Shown: in pieces, positions 8,125-17,587 of the stretch | How positions within the stretch are numbered: the stretch's first letter is position 1 | Layout of the letters: the number at the start of each line of letters is the position of its first letter | NCBI GenBank assembly: GCA_021811935.1 | Contig: JAKAPW010000003.1 | Location: forward strand, 1 to 46,346 | Direction of reading: 5' to 3' | DNA length: 46,346 bases | Source: an archaeon | GTDB lineage: Archaea; Thermoproteota; Nitrososphaeria; Conexivisphaerales; DTJL01 | Notes under the pieces: model-generated | What the model saw: only the letters and a program-made list of their open reading frames with translations | What the model was told of the DNA's origin: nothing | The model's database searches: none | Position numbers and translations under genes: made by a program

Positions 8125-9812
8125 TAGGTGCTGTAGTAGTGGACTAGCTTCCTGACCACGTCGATGCCCGCTATGACCCCGAGCAGGTGCTCCTCGGGGT
8201 CGACCACCAGTATGTGGTCCTTCCCCAGGCGCGTGGTCAGGTCCACCACCTTGGCCAGGTGGGTGTCGGGCGGCACCTTCGCCGGCTCCTCCATGAACAG
8301 GGCGGCCACCTTGATCGCCATGTGCCTCTTCGAAGCCCTGCTTATGTCCTCCAGCCTGACCAGCCCGATGGGCCTGTTGGCCGGATCGACCACCGGGAGG
8401 ACCCTGTAGGACACGGCCTCGAACTTCTTCAGCACGTCGGCCACGGTCTCCTCGCTCCCGACGGTCACGGGGCCCTTGGTCATGACATCGGAGGCGTGGA
8501 GCTCCGCGAGCACCCCCGGGGAGGCCCTGGAGATCCTCGAATAGATTCTCTCCAGCGCCAGCTCCTCCTCCTTGACCTTGCTGTACGGCTGGATGGGGAA
8601 GAGCGACTGGTTGCCCGAGACGAAGTAGCTGAGCACGGACGAGATGACGGCCGGGACTATCGCGGCGGGCCCCAGCGTCTCGGCCACGAACGCGACCGGG
8701 GTGAGCAGCAGCTTGTGGGTCCCCCCCAGCATCCCGGCTATGCCGACTATCACATAGAGCGGGTTTATGGCGTGGAAGACTGCGACGGAGAAGACGGAGC
8801 CGAGCAGCGCCCCCTCCAGGGCGGAAGGTATGAAGAGGCCGCCCGTCCCGCCGAAGGTGAGCGTGACCACGGAGGTCAGGAGCCTGAGAAGCAGCAGGGC
8901 GGCAATCCCCATCAGCGCGTAGCCCAGGCCGTCGGAGACCAGCCCGGACACTATGCCGTAGCCTATCCCGAGCGCGTCGGGGTCGACGTACCCTATGCCT
9001 CCGAGCGCCAGCCCTCCCGCCAGCAGCAGGAGGCCGGCCCCGCCCCTTGCGGACAGCCGCTTCGCCAGCCCGTCGGCCAGGTTGTACGAGCTGACGAACA
9101 GGTGGGCGTACAGGCCGCAGACCAGCCCCAGCAGGGCGGTGGGGATTATGTCGGCCATGCCGAAGGCGACTCCCTTCAGGGAGACGCCGAAGATGTCCTG
9201 GGGGCCGAGCAGCGTCACGGTGACCAGATACGACACCACCGAGGCGATGGCCACCTCCACGTACGCCTCCTTGGCCACGTCCCTCTTGTAGGGCATCTCC
9301 ATCGAGTAGAGCATGGCCGTCAGCGGGGCCTTGAATATGGAAGCCATCCCGGCCGCCACGCCCGCCAGGAAGGCCTTCTTCCGCTTCTCCACAGGGAACT
9401 TGAAGAAGCCGGCCATGGCGGAGCCGAGCCCCCCTCCTATGGCAAGGCCCGCCCCCTCCAGCCCAGCGGCCCCGCCCAGCCCAATGGTGAAGAGCGTCGA
9501 GAAGGGCCGGACGATCGTGTCCATGCGGTCCACCTGCCCGTCCCTCAGGTGGTACGCCTCCAGCACGGCGTGCCCGCCGCTCCCCGTGGCCCTGGTCTTC
9601 GAAAAGGACAGGATGAGCACCGAAGAGAAGGTCAGGCCCAGCATGGTGAAGACGAATATCAGCTTCCTGTTCTCGAGCATGACGGGGAGGATGGCACCCC
9701 ACAGGTAGTCGAAGGCCAGGCTGAAGAGGCTGGTGCACAGCCCTATGGCCAGCCCCGCCCCCGCCACTATCAGGATGTATTCCAGGTCACCCAGCCTCTT
9801 GGTCCGGGCCAC
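8121..9812 (-). CDS. CLC-family chloride channel/transporter with C-terminal CBS pair
   Basis: A 563-residue membrane protein. The CLC core shows the selectivity-filter equivalents in order: GSGGHAV (in place of GSGIP), the gating-glutamate segment GLEGAGLAIGGG, APLTAMLYSMEMPY, and GGTGGLFIPSALEGALLG. The last 120 residues are two CBS domains (LHASDVMTKGPVTVG and LFMEEPAKVPPDTHL onwards) that usually sense adenine nucleotides. The position matching the internal proton glutamate of EcClC (Glu203) appears to be Met, which may mean a channel-like or uncoupled protein. Start: GTG 9812 is preferred to the longer frame because the shared TATA element at 9845-9854 lies inside the longer version. Confidence 0.92.
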   Translation of the reverse strand: MARTKRLGDLEYILIVAGAGLAIGLCTSLFSLAFDYLWGAILPVMLENRKLIFVFTMLGLTFSSVLILSFSKTRATGSGGHAVLEAYHLRDGQVDRMDTIVRPFSTLFTIGLGGAAGLEGAGLAIGGGLGSAMAGFFKFPVEKRKKAFLAGVAAGMASIFKAPLTAMLYSMEMPYKRDVAKEAYVEVAIASVVSYLVTVTLLGPQDIFGVSLKGVAFGMADIIPTALLGLVCGLYAHLFVSSYNLADGLAKRLSARGGAGLLLLAGGLALGGIGYVDPDALGIGYGIVSGLVSDGLGYALMGIAALLLLRLLTSVVTLTFGGTGGLFIPSALEGALLGSVFSVAVFHAINPLYVIVGIAGMLGGTHKLLLTPVAFVAETLGPAAIVPAVISSVLSYFVSGNQSLFPIQPYSKVKEEELALERIYSRISRASPGVLAELHASDVMTKGPVTVGSEETVADVLKKFEAVSYRVLPVVDPANRPIGLVRLEDISRASKRHMAIKVAALFMEEPAKVPPDTHLAKVVDLTTRLGKDHILVVDPEEHLLGVIAGIDVVRKLVHYYSTY

Positions 9813-9844
9813 TTCGATCCCTTTTGCCCGGGCCGGCCGATGAA

Positions 9845-9854
9845 CTATTAAATC
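9845..9854. promoter_or_regulatory. Shared divergent TATA element
   Basis: CTATTAAATC lies between two divergent genes. It is 25 bases upstream of GTG 9875 on the plus strand (leaderless start of the MFS gene) and about 35 bases upstream of GTG 9812 on the minus strand (short leader of the CLC gene). No second AT-rich element is seen in the gap. Confidence 0.6.
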
Positions 9855-9874
9855 TTGCACGCGCGGGACAGCGG

Positions 9875-11185
9875 GTGTCGACATTGGCCCAGGAGACAGC
9901 GCAGAAGAGACACACGAGCGCCAACTGGCTCCTGACGCTGATACCGTTCAACGCGGCGGCGGCGGCCATCGCCGCGTTCGTCCCCCTGCAGATCTGGGCC
10001 CTGGGGCACCACAACGTCATACTGGTCGGTCTGGCAGCCGTGGTGGGCAACCTGGCCCTGGTCCCCGCCCCGCTGGTGTGGGGGAAGGTCTGCGACAGGA
10101 CGGGGGCGAGGAAGAAGATAGTGGTGGCGGGGTGCGTCCTGCTGCTGGCCGCCAGCGCCGGCATGCTCCTGTATGACAACGTCGCGGGTATCATGGTCTT
10201 CTATGCCCTGGCCGCGCACGCGGGCGGCATGCTGGCGCCGTCCGTCAGCCTGCTGCTGATGGAGAGCCTGCCCAAGGACGACTGGGACAGCGGCTACACG
10301 TCTTCCACCTTCTACTCGTACATCGGCCAGATAGTCGGGGTGGCGCTGGGTGTGGTCTGGGTCGTCTTCCTCCCCCTGGGGACCTTCGCGACGGCCTGCT
10401 CGGCCTTCGCCGCCGCGGCCGTGGCGCTCGCCTTGATCCTGGTGAGGGACCCGGAGGTGACGATAGAGAGGAGGTCTGTGATAATGCACCCGCACGGGTT
10501 CCTCGCCCGCCTCGGCCAGGTACCCCTCGTCTTCATCAGGATTCCCCGGCCGTCCGACTTCGACATGATGTGGAGGGCGGCCAAGAAGAGCCTCACCAGG
10601 GAGTTGCCCGTCATATTCATAGCGTCCCTGCTCTTCTCCGCCTCGGCCAACATCTTCTTCACTTCGTACATGCCGTTCGTAAAGAGCAACGGACTGAGCG
10701 ACGCGTCAGCGATCTTCCTGAGCGTCTTCATCACCGTGGCGAACGCTGTCGCCTCCATGCTGCTGATCAAGCGACTGAAGGGGAAGGTATCCAACTCGGC
10801 GGCGAGCCGCGCCCTGTCGTTGAGGGCCCTCGCCATGCTCGGCGCCTCCTTCTTCGCGGTCTTCCTGAGCGGCCCCGACACCTTCTACGGCAGCCTGCTC
10901 GTCTACGGCGTCCTGGGGACGGCTTATGTCTTCATAAACGTCAACATGAACATGCTGCTCTTCAAGGCCCTCCCTCCGGGGCGGCAGGGCGGCGTGCTCG
11001 GGGTGTTCAGCACGCTCAACGGCGCCGCCCTCCTCATAGGGTCCCTCGCGTCGGGGTACGTGTCATACTATCTCGGATATTCGATAACCTTTTTCGTGGG
11101 CGGCGTCCTGGTGCTGCTGTCCGCGGTGACGCTGGCCGCCCACTACGGAGGGCTGGGGGAGCTTTCGGATGTCACCGAGTGGTGA
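9875..11185 (+). CDS. MFS transporter
   Basis: A 436-residue membrane protein with about twelve hydrophobic helices and an MFS-type loop (WGKVCDRTGARKKIVV) between TM2 and TM3. A long cytoplasmic loop in the middle (about residues 190-240) separates the halves. The start is placed at GTG 9875, exactly 25 bases from the shared TATA element, giving a leaderless message; TTG 9884 is an alternative. Its stop overlaps the GNAT gene by 17 bases, so the two are probably translated from one message. Substrate unknown. Confidence 0.85.
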   Translation: MSTLAQETAQKRHTSANWLLTLIPFNAAAAAIAAFVPLQIWALGHHNVILVGLAAVVGNLALVPAPLVWGKVCDRTGARKKIVVAGCVLLLAASAGMLLYDNVAGIMVFYALAAHAGGMLAPSVSLLLMESLPKDDWDSGYTSSTFYSYIGQIVGVALGVVWVVFLPLGTFATACSAFAAAAVALALILVRDPEVTIERRSVIMHPHGFLARLGQVPLVFIRIPRPSDFDMMWRAAKKSLTRELPVIFIASLLFSASANIFFTSYMPFVKSNGLSDASAIFLSVFITVANAVASMLLIKRLKGKVSNSAASRALSLRALAMLGASFFAVFLSGPDTFYGSLLVYGVLGTAYVFINVNMNMLLFKALPPGRQGGVLGVFSTLNGAALLIGSLASGYVSYYLGYSITFFVGGVLVLLSAVTLAAHYGGLGELSDVTEW

Positions 11186-11999
11186 CGGGAGGCCGGCGGG
11201 CGTCCGGCCGGCGAAGAGGGAGGACAGGGAGGAGTTGATGCACTTCGTTTCGCGCACATGGGAGTGGGGGGACTACGTCCCCTCGGTCTGGGACGAGTGG
11301 CTCGGGGACGCCTCGGGGCGCATGTTCGTGGCCGAGGTCGACGGCAGGCCGGTAGGGATGAACCACCTCCGCTACCTGGAGGAGGGGGTCGGGTGGCTGG
11401 AGGGCGTGAGGGTCCACCCCGACTACAGGGGGAGGGGGCTGGCCACCGAGCTCGGGAAGCGGGCCATCGAGCATGCGAAGGGGCTTGGGGCGGACAGGTT
11501 CAGGCTGATCACTTCAGCTTCCAACCTCAGCGCGCAGAAACAGATAGCGAGGCTGGGCCTCTCCAGGAAGCTTTCGTTCGGCATCTTCGAGGCGAAGGGG
11601 GGCTCCGCATCGGTGGCGTGCGAGCCCGCCGTGGGCGGGGTCCCCGACCTGCGGAGCTCCCACCTGGGCGGGTTCTTCGCGGACAGGTGGGCGCTCAGGT
11701 CAGTGCGAGAATATGGGGTGGCGAAGCTGAGGCGGGAGGGAAGGCTCTTCGCCGCCAGGAGGGACGGAAGCGAGGCCTTCGCGGTGGCAGACGCGGCCTC
11801 CTTCGGCGGCGAGAGGTTCGGCCAGGTGTCGCTCCTCTGCGGGGAGCCCGACCTCGCGGCCGACTTGGCCGCCTCGCTGGCGGCCAGATTCTCCGGGCAC
11901 TGCTACGCCTTCTGCTCGCTCGGCTCCGGGTCGGCGGAGCTCCTGCCGGCGAAAGGCTTCGGGGAGCCAGACGAGATGCTGCTGTACGGGGCGCCGTAG
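11169..11999 (+). CDS. GNAT-family N-acetyltransferase
   Basis: A 276-residue protein whose first half is a GNAT acetyltransferase. The acetyl-CoA-binding motif A is GVRVHPDYRGRGLATEL at about residues 75-92, preceded by the beta4 strand and followed by the usual alpha3 helix and SNLSAQKQIARLGL. The second half (about 140-276) has a weaker second GNAT-like or substrate-binding fold rich in Ala, Gly and Phe and no clear motif. The substrate is unknown. The gene overlaps the upstream MFS gene, so a transporter-plus-modifier pair is plausible. Confidence 0.8.
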   Translation: MSPSGDGRPAGVRPAKREDREELMHFVSRTWEWGDYVPSVWDEWLGDASGRMFVAEVDGRPVGMNHLRYLEEGVGWLEGVRVHPDYRGRGLATELGKRAIEHAKGLGADRFRLITSASNLSAQKQIARLGLSRKLSFGIFEAKGGSASVACEPAVGGVPDLRSSHLGGFFADRWALRSVREYGVAKLRREGRLFAARRDGSEAFAVADAASFGGERFGQVSLLCGEPDLAADLAASLAARFSGHCYAFCSLGSGSAELLPAKGFGEPDEMLLYGAP

Positions 12000-12031
12000 C
12001 ACGATATCTTTTTACGCAACTGAAGGGTGAA

Positions 12032-12817
12032 ATGCGAGCCATGGGTCATGGGGCGGTGGCGGTGGACAGGGAGGAGCCCATAGCGGTCATAAGGATGAAC
12101 AGGCCCGAGGCACGCAACGCGCTCGACGCCAGGATGGCAGGAGAGCTGGTCGAGGCCTTGGACGAGCTGGAGCGGGACGACGCCATAAGGTGCGTGGTGG
12201 TGACGGGAGACGGGAAGGCCTTTTCGGCGGGGGCTGACATAAGGGAGATGTCTGGGCTGGGCTCGGTCGACCTCGTCAGGTCCGACCCCTTCTCCGGGCT
12301 GTGGAACAGGCTAGGGTCGTACACGAAGCCCATAGTGGCCGCCCTCCACGGCCATGTCCTCGGAGGGGGCCTCGAGCTGGCGATGAACTGCGACCTGCTG
12401 GTTGCCTCCGACGACGCAAGGCTCGGCCTCCCCGAGATAAACATAGGGATAATCCCGGGCGGCGGAGGGACGCAGAGGCTCACCAAGGCCGTCGGCAAGC
12501 ACAGGGCGATGGAGATGGTCCTCACCGGCCGCACGATCGACGCCGGGGAGGCGCTGGCGCTGGGGCTGTTGAACAGGGTGGTGAAGGGGGACTCCTGCCT
12601 GGAGGAGGCCAAGGCACTGGCCAGGGAGATAGCGTCGAAGTCCCCCCTGGCCCTCCGGCTGGCGAAGGAGTCGGTGAACAGGTCGTTCGAGGTGCCCCTC
12701 CATGAAGGCATCGATTTCGAACGCAAGAACTTCTTCCTCCTCTTCTCCTCCAGGGACAAGGACGAAGGCATGCGCGCCTTCCTGGAGAAGAGGAAGCCGA
12801 CCTTCACCGGCCGGTGA
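12032..12817 (+). CDS. Enoyl-CoA hydratase/isomerase (crotonase)
   Basis: A 261-residue crotonase. NRPEARNAL, the oxyanion-hole segments AFSAGADIREM and HGHVLGGGLELAMNCDL, and LPEINIGIIPGGGGTQRL are all present, and both catalytic glutamates of hydratases (Glu115 and Glu135 by this start) are retained, arguing for true hydratase activity. In Nitrososphaeria a crotonase of this kind works in the 3-hydroxypropionate/4-hydroxybutyrate cycle; that role here is an inference, since no other cycle genes are in the window. Start is uncertain between ATG 12032 and ATG 12041: a TATA-like CTTTTTACG lies at 12008-12016, and GGTGA precedes both. Confidence 0.92.
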   Translation: MRAMGHGAVAVDREEPIAVIRMNRPEARNALDARMAGELVEALDELERDDAIRCVVVTGDGKAFSAGADIREMSGLGSVDLVRSDPFSGLWNRLGSYTKPIVAALHGHVLGGGLELAMNCDLLVASDDARLGLPEINIGIIPGGGGTQRLTKAVGKHRAMEMVLTGRTIDAGEALALGLLNRVVKGDSCLEEAKALAREIASKSPLALRLAKESVNRSFEVPLHEGIDFERKNFFLLFSSRDKDEGMRAFLEKRKPTFTGR

Positions 12818-12855
12818 TCCGGCTCGCCTTGCGGCACCCGCCAGGGGATGGGCGC

Positions 12856-14709
12856 ATGAGCCGGTACATGCCTCTGAGCGAAAGGGGACGGCTGACCGCC
12901 CTGGCCGTCAAGCTGGCCGCCAGCGTGGCGGGGGTGGGGATGGCCGTCTTCGCCTCTGCCTACCTGCTGGCCGAGGTCAGGTACGTCTCCCTCAGGGGCG
13001 CCTTTTCGTACGTCGACATGATACTCATGGTGACCGCGGTCTCCGTCCTCTTCTCGGGCATAACGCTGACCGCGCTGCTCCCCGAGTCCCTCCGGAGGCG
13101 GCTCTGGAGGCCATGGAGGCGGCCGCAGACGGAGCCGGTCTACGGGCTGGGGACTGTGCTGGCCGTGGGGGTGGGCTCCACGCTCGGCTCCCCCCTGTTC
13201 GTGCTGATCCCCGAGAACATGATACGGTACTCCCTGCTCTCCGTGGGGTCGCTGCTGCTGGCGGCCGGCATAACCTTCCTGGTGGCCAAGCTCTATTCCG
13301 ACATGTACGCGGCGGCCAGGGGCATGGGGCGGGACGCGGTCGGCGGCGCCGCCTTCCCCAGGATAGCGTGGGGGTCCAAGAGCCTGCGATATTTCGTGGC
13401 CAGGGTCACCAAGTGGCTGGCCAACACCGCCCTGGCCGCCTACTCCGCCATCATCTTCGTCATCTTCGACGTGCAGGAGCTCACCCCCATCCTCTCCGAC
13501 GTGGGCCTGACCGGCCGTGCGGCGGACGCCCTGGTCCTGGCCATAGCGGCCCTCTTCGTGGGCTGGTTCGCCCTCAACACCATCTTCGAGAAGAGGTTCC
13601 TTCGCCTGATAGGAAGGATACAGATAGTGCTGACCTCCGTGATGATAGTGATCCTGGTATACCAGAGCTATGCGCTGGGCGGGACGAGCGGCTGGGACCT
13701 GTCCGGCCTGCTGCGCCAGACCTTCACCGGGGACTGGCCGCTCGCGCTGGCCGTCAACACGGCATACATCTACCTGCTCTTCTTCGGCTTCGAAGAGGTG
13801 CAGTCCCTGGACAGGGAGGCGCGGCCGGAGTCGACGCTGCCCGTGCTCTCCTGGTTCGGCGTCAGGCGGACGGTGAACAAGAGCTCCTACTTCAGGACGG
13901 CAATGATAGGGAGCGTTCTGGTGGCGCTCGTGGTGAACATAACCTACGCCCTGGCTGTCTTCGCCTCACACCCGAACGCGCAGGCGGTGCTGTCCTCCAC
14001 CATACCCGCCCTGTACCTGACCCGGACCTTCCTGGGGGCACAGCAGGAGCTGCTGATGTCCGTCGCCTTCCTCATAGCGTCGTTCACCACCTTCGTCCCC
14101 GCGTTCATGGCCGCGTCCAGGCACCTCGGCTCGCTGGGGGAGGACGGATTCATGCCCCAGACGGTGTCCGAGATGGCATGGCTCTTCACGGTGATATTCG
14201 TGCTGCTGCTCGCCGTGATCAACAGGGACCTGCTGATCAACATAACGGACTTCATGGTGCTGGTCAGCCTCGGGTTCACGGTCATGGCCGCGGTCTGGCT
14301 CAGGAAGCCGAAGCTCCTCCCCGTCCAGTGGGCGGACGTGATGCCGCTGGGGACCGCGACCATATGCTTCGTCGTCGGGGGGATGATGTACCTGATCAGC
14401 CCGCTGGTGGCCGTGCTCGGGGCCGTGTCCCTGGCCGTGGTCTACCTGATATACGACGTGATGGAGCTGGGGGCCCTGGGCAACCAGGTCTTCCTGCTGG
14501 TCTTCGACGCTGTGAGCTTCCTGTCGCTCGCTTCCCTTTCATCGCCGTCCAGGGACCAGGAGTACGTCCTCCCCCTGGCCCAGATAACGTGGCAGACGGC
14601 GGACAACGCGCTCGTGGTCGGCCTCGCCCTGGCGTCCGTCCTCCTCCTGCTCAACGTCCTCGTGGACGTGAAGGTGCTGCACAGGACGCCCATCTCCCGG
14701 CGCCCCTAG
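12856..14709 (+). CDS. APC-superfamily amino-acid permease-like membrane protein
   Basis: A 617-residue polytopic membrane protein with roughly 14 hydrophobic segments and the general look of an APC-type permease: a glycine-rich early helix (GLGTVLAVGVGSTLGSPLF), NTAYIYLLFFGFEEVQSL in the position of TM6, and SRHLGSLGEDGFMP, which matches the cytoplasmic loop after TM8 of amino-acid/polyamine antiporters. The substrate is not evident. A GTG at 12814 overlaps the crotonase stop (GTGA) and would add 14 residues; ATG 12856 is preferred because of a GGGGATGG six bases upstream. The 3' end overlaps the convergent hisS by four bases. Confidence 0.8.
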   Translation: MSRYMPLSERGRLTALAVKLAASVAGVGMAVFASAYLLAEVRYVSLRGAFSYVDMILMVTAVSVLFSGITLTALLPESLRRRLWRPWRRPQTEPVYGLGTVLAVGVGSTLGSPLFVLIPENMIRYSLLSVGSLLLAAGITFLVAKLYSDMYAAARGMGRDAVGGAAFPRIAWGSKSLRYFVARVTKWLANTALAAYSAIIFVIFDVQELTPILSDVGLTGRAADALVLAIAALFVGWFALNTIFEKRFLRLIGRIQIVLTSVMIVILVYQSYALGGTSGWDLSGLLRQTFTGDWPLALAVNTAYIYLLFFGFEEVQSLDREARPESTLPVLSWFGVRRTVNKSSYFRTAMIGSVLVALVVNITYALAVFASHPNAQAVLSSTIPALYLTRTFLGAQQELLMSVAFLIASFTTFVPAFMAASRHLGSLGEDGFMPQTVSEMAWLFTVIFVLLLAVINRDLLINITDFMVLVSLGFTVMAAVWLRKPKLLPVQWADVMPLGTATICFVVGGMMYLISPLVAVLGAVSLAVVYLIYDVMELGALGNQVFLLVFDAVSFLSLASLSSPSRDQEYVLPLAQITWQTADNALVVGLALASVLLLLNVLVDVKVLHRTPISRRP

Positions 14710-15956
14710 GCCAGCTCCTTTGCCAGGGACGCGAGCGGCAGCAGCGCCTCCGTCTTGTCCTTCAGCGCCTTCACTATGACCTTCCCCTCGGAAAGCTCCC
14801 TCGGGGCGACTATGACTGCCCTGTCGAAGCCCTGCTTTGAAGCCATTTCCAGCTGCTTCGAAAGGCTCCTCCTCTGCAGGTCGACCATCACACGCACCCC
14901 CGCCCGCCTGAGGTCGGACGATATGCGCAGCGCCTCCCCGGCCGTCTCCCCGGTGAAGGCCACGTACGTCCTTCCGTCCCGCGCCGCCTGACTCCGCCGC
15001 GAAGAGAGCATCAGCCTCTCCACCCCGCCCGCCACCCCCGTCGCCGACAGGTCCTTCCGCCCGAATATCCCCGGGAGCAGGTCGTACCTCCCGCCCCCCG
15101 CTATCGAGCCGACTCCTTCCCCCCTGACGTCGCATGCCTCGAAGACCACCGAGGTGTAGTAGTCTATGCCGCGCACCACGCTCATGCAGAGGCCGAACTT
15201 CGCGCGCGTCCCCCTGAGCATCGACGAAATCTGGGCCAGGCCCTCCGCGCTCTCCAGGCCCTGCTCGGCCAGCAGCGAGCAGACGCCGTCCGGGCTCCCC
15301 TCGGTCCGTCCGAATCCGAGCAGACGCCGCACTTCGTCCTCCCGGAACCCCTTCGACGCGTATTCCGCGACTATCTCTTCCTCCGTCTTCTTGTCCACCT
15401 TGTCCAGGGCCCTCATCAACTCCGTCCCCTGGTCCCCCGACCTGCCGAGCTTCTTGGCTATGAACTCCTCGACGACGCGCCTGTCCCCCACCTTCACCAG
15501 GTGCTGGTCGAAGCCCGCGCGCCCGAGCAGGTTGCTCGTGAAGTCCACCAGCTCCGCGTCCGCTTCCGGGTTGGGCGAACCGTAGGATTCCAGGTCCCAT
15601 TGGTAGAACCACCTGTAGCGCCCGCGTTGGGGCTCGTCGTACCTGAAGACGCCCCCGAAGCATGCGAGCTTGATGGGGAGGCTCGCCCCCCTGTCCGCGC
15701 AGGCGAACCTGGTCATCCCGACCGTCAGGTCGAACCGGAGGCCCAGCTCCCGGCCCGCCTTGTCCTTGAAGAAGTATATTTCGTCCTTTATCCCCGGGCC
15801 GCTCTTCGCCTCCAGCGTCTCCAGCGGCTCCATGGGCGACGGCTCCATCAGGCGGAAGGAATAGAGCCCCGCCAGTTCGGTGAAGGTCTGCCTGATCTGC
15901 TCGAAGTGCTCCGTTTCGTCGGGCCCCAGGTCCCTCATGCCGCGGACGGCGCTCAT
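14706..15956 (-). CDS. hisS: Histidyl-tRNA synthetase
   Basis: A 416-residue class II aminoacyl-tRNA synthetase charging tRNA-His. Motif 2 is FRYDEPQRGRYRWFYQWD, the histidine-specific HisA loop is VVRGIDYYTSVVFEA, and motif 3 is in the segment GVGSIAGGGRYDLL; the C-terminal anticodon-binding domain (about 320-416) is complete. Its ATG overlaps the stop codon of rfcS (ATGA at 15956-15953), so the frame's much longer upstream extension is only the rfcS shadow. The pair rfcS-hisS forms an operon transcribed leftward. Confidence 0.95.
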   Translation of the reverse strand: MSAVRGMRDLGPDETEHFEQIRQTFTELAGLYSFRLMEPSPMEPLETLEAKSGPGIKDEIYFFKDKAGRELGLRFDLTVGMTRFACADRGASLPIKLACFGGVFRYDEPQRGRYRWFYQWDLESYGSPNPEADAELVDFTSNLLGRAGFDQHLVKVGDRRVVEEFIAKKLGRSGDQGTELMRALDKVDKKTEEEIVAEYASKGFREDEVRRLLGFGRTEGSPDGVCSLLAEQGLESAEGLAQISSMLRGTRAKFGLCMSVVRGIDYYTSVVFEACDVRGEGVGSIAGGGRYDLLPGIFGRKDLSATGVAGGVERLMLSSRRSQAARDGRTYVAFTGETAGEALRISSDLRRAGVRVMVDLQRRSLSKQLEMASKQGFDRAVIVAPRELSEGKVIVKALKDKTEALLPLASLAKELA

Positions 15957-16924
15957 GCGCGCTCCGCCTTCCGTCCGAAGACGCCGAGCTCGGCAAGCAG
16001 GGCAGTCAGCTGTATCTCCGGGTGCGCCCCCTGTATGAGCCTGTAGTCGTACTCGGCCATCACCTTCGCGAGCTCGGCCTGGTCCACGCCCTTCGCCTCC
16101 GAGGCGTCCTCGTTGATGTATTTGAGCAGGTCGGTCTCGGAGACGCCGTACACGAACAGCAGCTCGGCCAGCATCTCCCTCGCCTTCTGGAAGTCCCCCC
16201 TGACCGCGTGCTGCACCATCTCCTTCACACTGCCCCTCTTGGCTGAGACGAATATCCTCTTGACGTTCTGCTCGTCGACGGGCCCTATGGAGGCGGCGGC
16301 CTGGAGCTGGTTGAGCGCCTGCCTCAGGTCCCCGCCCGACAGCTCGTATACGAGGGCCAGCGCCCCTTCGGTGTATCTGGTCTTCTCCTTCCTGCAAACG
16401 CTTCCGAGGTGGTTCACGACGTCCTCCTTTGAAAACCGTGAAAACCGGAATATCGCGCACCTGCTCTGTATCGGCTCTATTATGCTGCTGGCATAGTTGG
16501 CCGTCAGTATGAACCTGGTGCCGGCGGAGAACTCCTCCATTATCCTCCTGAGGGCGGTCTGGGCGTCGTGCGTCATGTTGTCCGCTTCGTCCAGGAGGAC
16601 CACCCTGAACGGGACCTCCACCCTCCTGTCCGTGTGGCTGGCGAAGACCTTGATCCTCTGCCTTATCGTGTCTATCCCCCTTTCGTCCGAGGCGTTCAGC
16701 TCGAGAGAGAAGTCCCTCCAGTACTGCCCCAGTATCTCGGCGGTCACGGCGGAGGCCATCGTGGTCTTCCCCGAGCCCGGCGGCCCGGTGAAGAGAAGGT
16801 GGGGCATGTCCTGGGGCTTCTTGAGCAGCGCGGAGAGCCTGGAGACGGCGTCCGCCTGGTTGACCATCTCGGAGAGCTTCGCCGGCCTGTACTTTTCGAC
16901 CCACATCAGGGCTTCTGGGGGCAT
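15953..16924 (-). CDS. rfcS: Replication factor C small subunit
   Basis: A 323-residue AAA+ clamp-loader subunit that with RfcL loads PCNA on primed DNA. Visible: WVEKYRPAKLSEMV, Walker A GPPGSGKTT, Walker B VVLLDEADNM, sensor 1 FILTANYAS, the arginine-finger SRC motif in IQSRCAIFRF, and sensor 2 GGDLRQALNQLQ. No intein is present, unlike in many archaeal rfcS genes. Start could be TTG 16939, ATG 16924 or ATG 16906; 16924 is chosen because a TATA box (TTTTATATC, minus strand, 16951-16959) would start transcription near 16931. Confidence 0.95.
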   Translation of the reverse strand: MPPEALMWVEKYRPAKLSEMVNQADAVSRLSALLKKPQDMPHLLFTGPPGSGKTTMASAVTAEILGQYWRDFSLELNASDERGIDTIRQRIKVFASHTDRRVEVPFRVVLLDEADNMTHDAQTALRRIMEEFSAGTRFILTANYASSIIEPIQSRCAIFRFSRFSKEDVVNHLGSVCRKEKTRYTEGALALVYELSGGDLRQALNQLQAAASIGPVDEQNVKRIFVSAKRGSVKEMVQHAVRGDFQKAREMLAELLFVYGVSETDLLKYINEDASEAKGVDQAELAKVMAEYDYRLIQGAHPEIQLTALLAELGVFGRKAERA

Positions 16925-17037
16925 CCGACGTTCAACCAAAATTCCCGAGGGATATAAAACATGCTCGCCCGTGGGCTTTCCGCGTCCTTTTGGTAAGGAT
17001 TAATTAACCCGGCCCCTTAAGTGGGAAACCAAACAAC

Positions 17038-17586
17038 ATGACCAAGGAAACGCTGGACTTGTTCAGGACATACCTGAAGAGCAGGGAAGCTTCTTTCCTG
17101 ATGGGTCCGGTGAAGATAGTGGCGAAGGCCCACATCCCGGAGGCCAGGCTGACCACGTTCAACGTCCCGGAGATGAAGGAGGGTTCGTCAGTCGAAGTCC
17201 CCCGGTGGGTCGCGGAGACGCTCGAGGAGAACGGCCTGGCGTCCAGGGAGGAGGAGAGCGTCGAGACGGAGCTGAACAGGGCGCTGCAGAGGGAGAAGCT
17301 CCAGGGGCCGACGCAGCTCTCCCAGGTGAAGGGGGACCTCTACCTGCGACTGAAGAGGTACCTGGTGATGCTGAGGAAGAGGGGGAAGGAGGACCAGCAC
17401 TACCAGAAGGTCTTCGCGTCCGCGAACAGCCTGATGACCCTCCGGCTCGGGAAGATGGTGGCGCTGGTCGGGCTGACTTCGCAGCCGGAGCCGCATTCCC
17501 TGCTCTCGCCGGAGGAGCTGACCCTGTTTCGCGAGATAAAGGACATCGTCCTCCTGTGGCGCAGCATGACGCTGGGCGGCGAATGA
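17038..17586 (+). CDS. GINS complex subunit (Gins23-like)
   Basis: A 182-residue protein encoded one base upstream of mcm. I assign it to GINS from context and fold-like features: an N-terminal beta-rich segment (about 22-70) whose SSVEVPRWVAETLEENG resembles the B-domain of Psf2, followed by a helical A-domain-like region (about 75-182) with LRLKRYLVMLRKRG. B-before-A is the order of Psf2/Psf3 and archaeal Gins23. GINS joins MCM and GAN/Cdc45-like protein into the replicative helicase. Pairing with mcm is common in archaea. The exact subunit type needs a profile search. Confidence 0.75.
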   Translation: MTKETLDLFRTYLKSREASFLMGPVKIVAKAHIPEARLTTFNVPEMKEGSSVEVPRWVAETLEENGLASREEESVETELNRALQREKLQGPTQLSQVKGDLYLRLKRYLVMLRKRGKEDQHYQKVFASANSLMTLRLGKMVALVGLTSQPEPHSLLSPEELTLFREIKDIVLLWRSMTLGGE

Positions 17587-17587
17587 C

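Noticed and set aside
11258-12031. Upstream extension of the crotonase frame (519 residues)
   Set aside because: It reads through the GNAT gene in another frame; the crotonase fold starts near 12032-12041.
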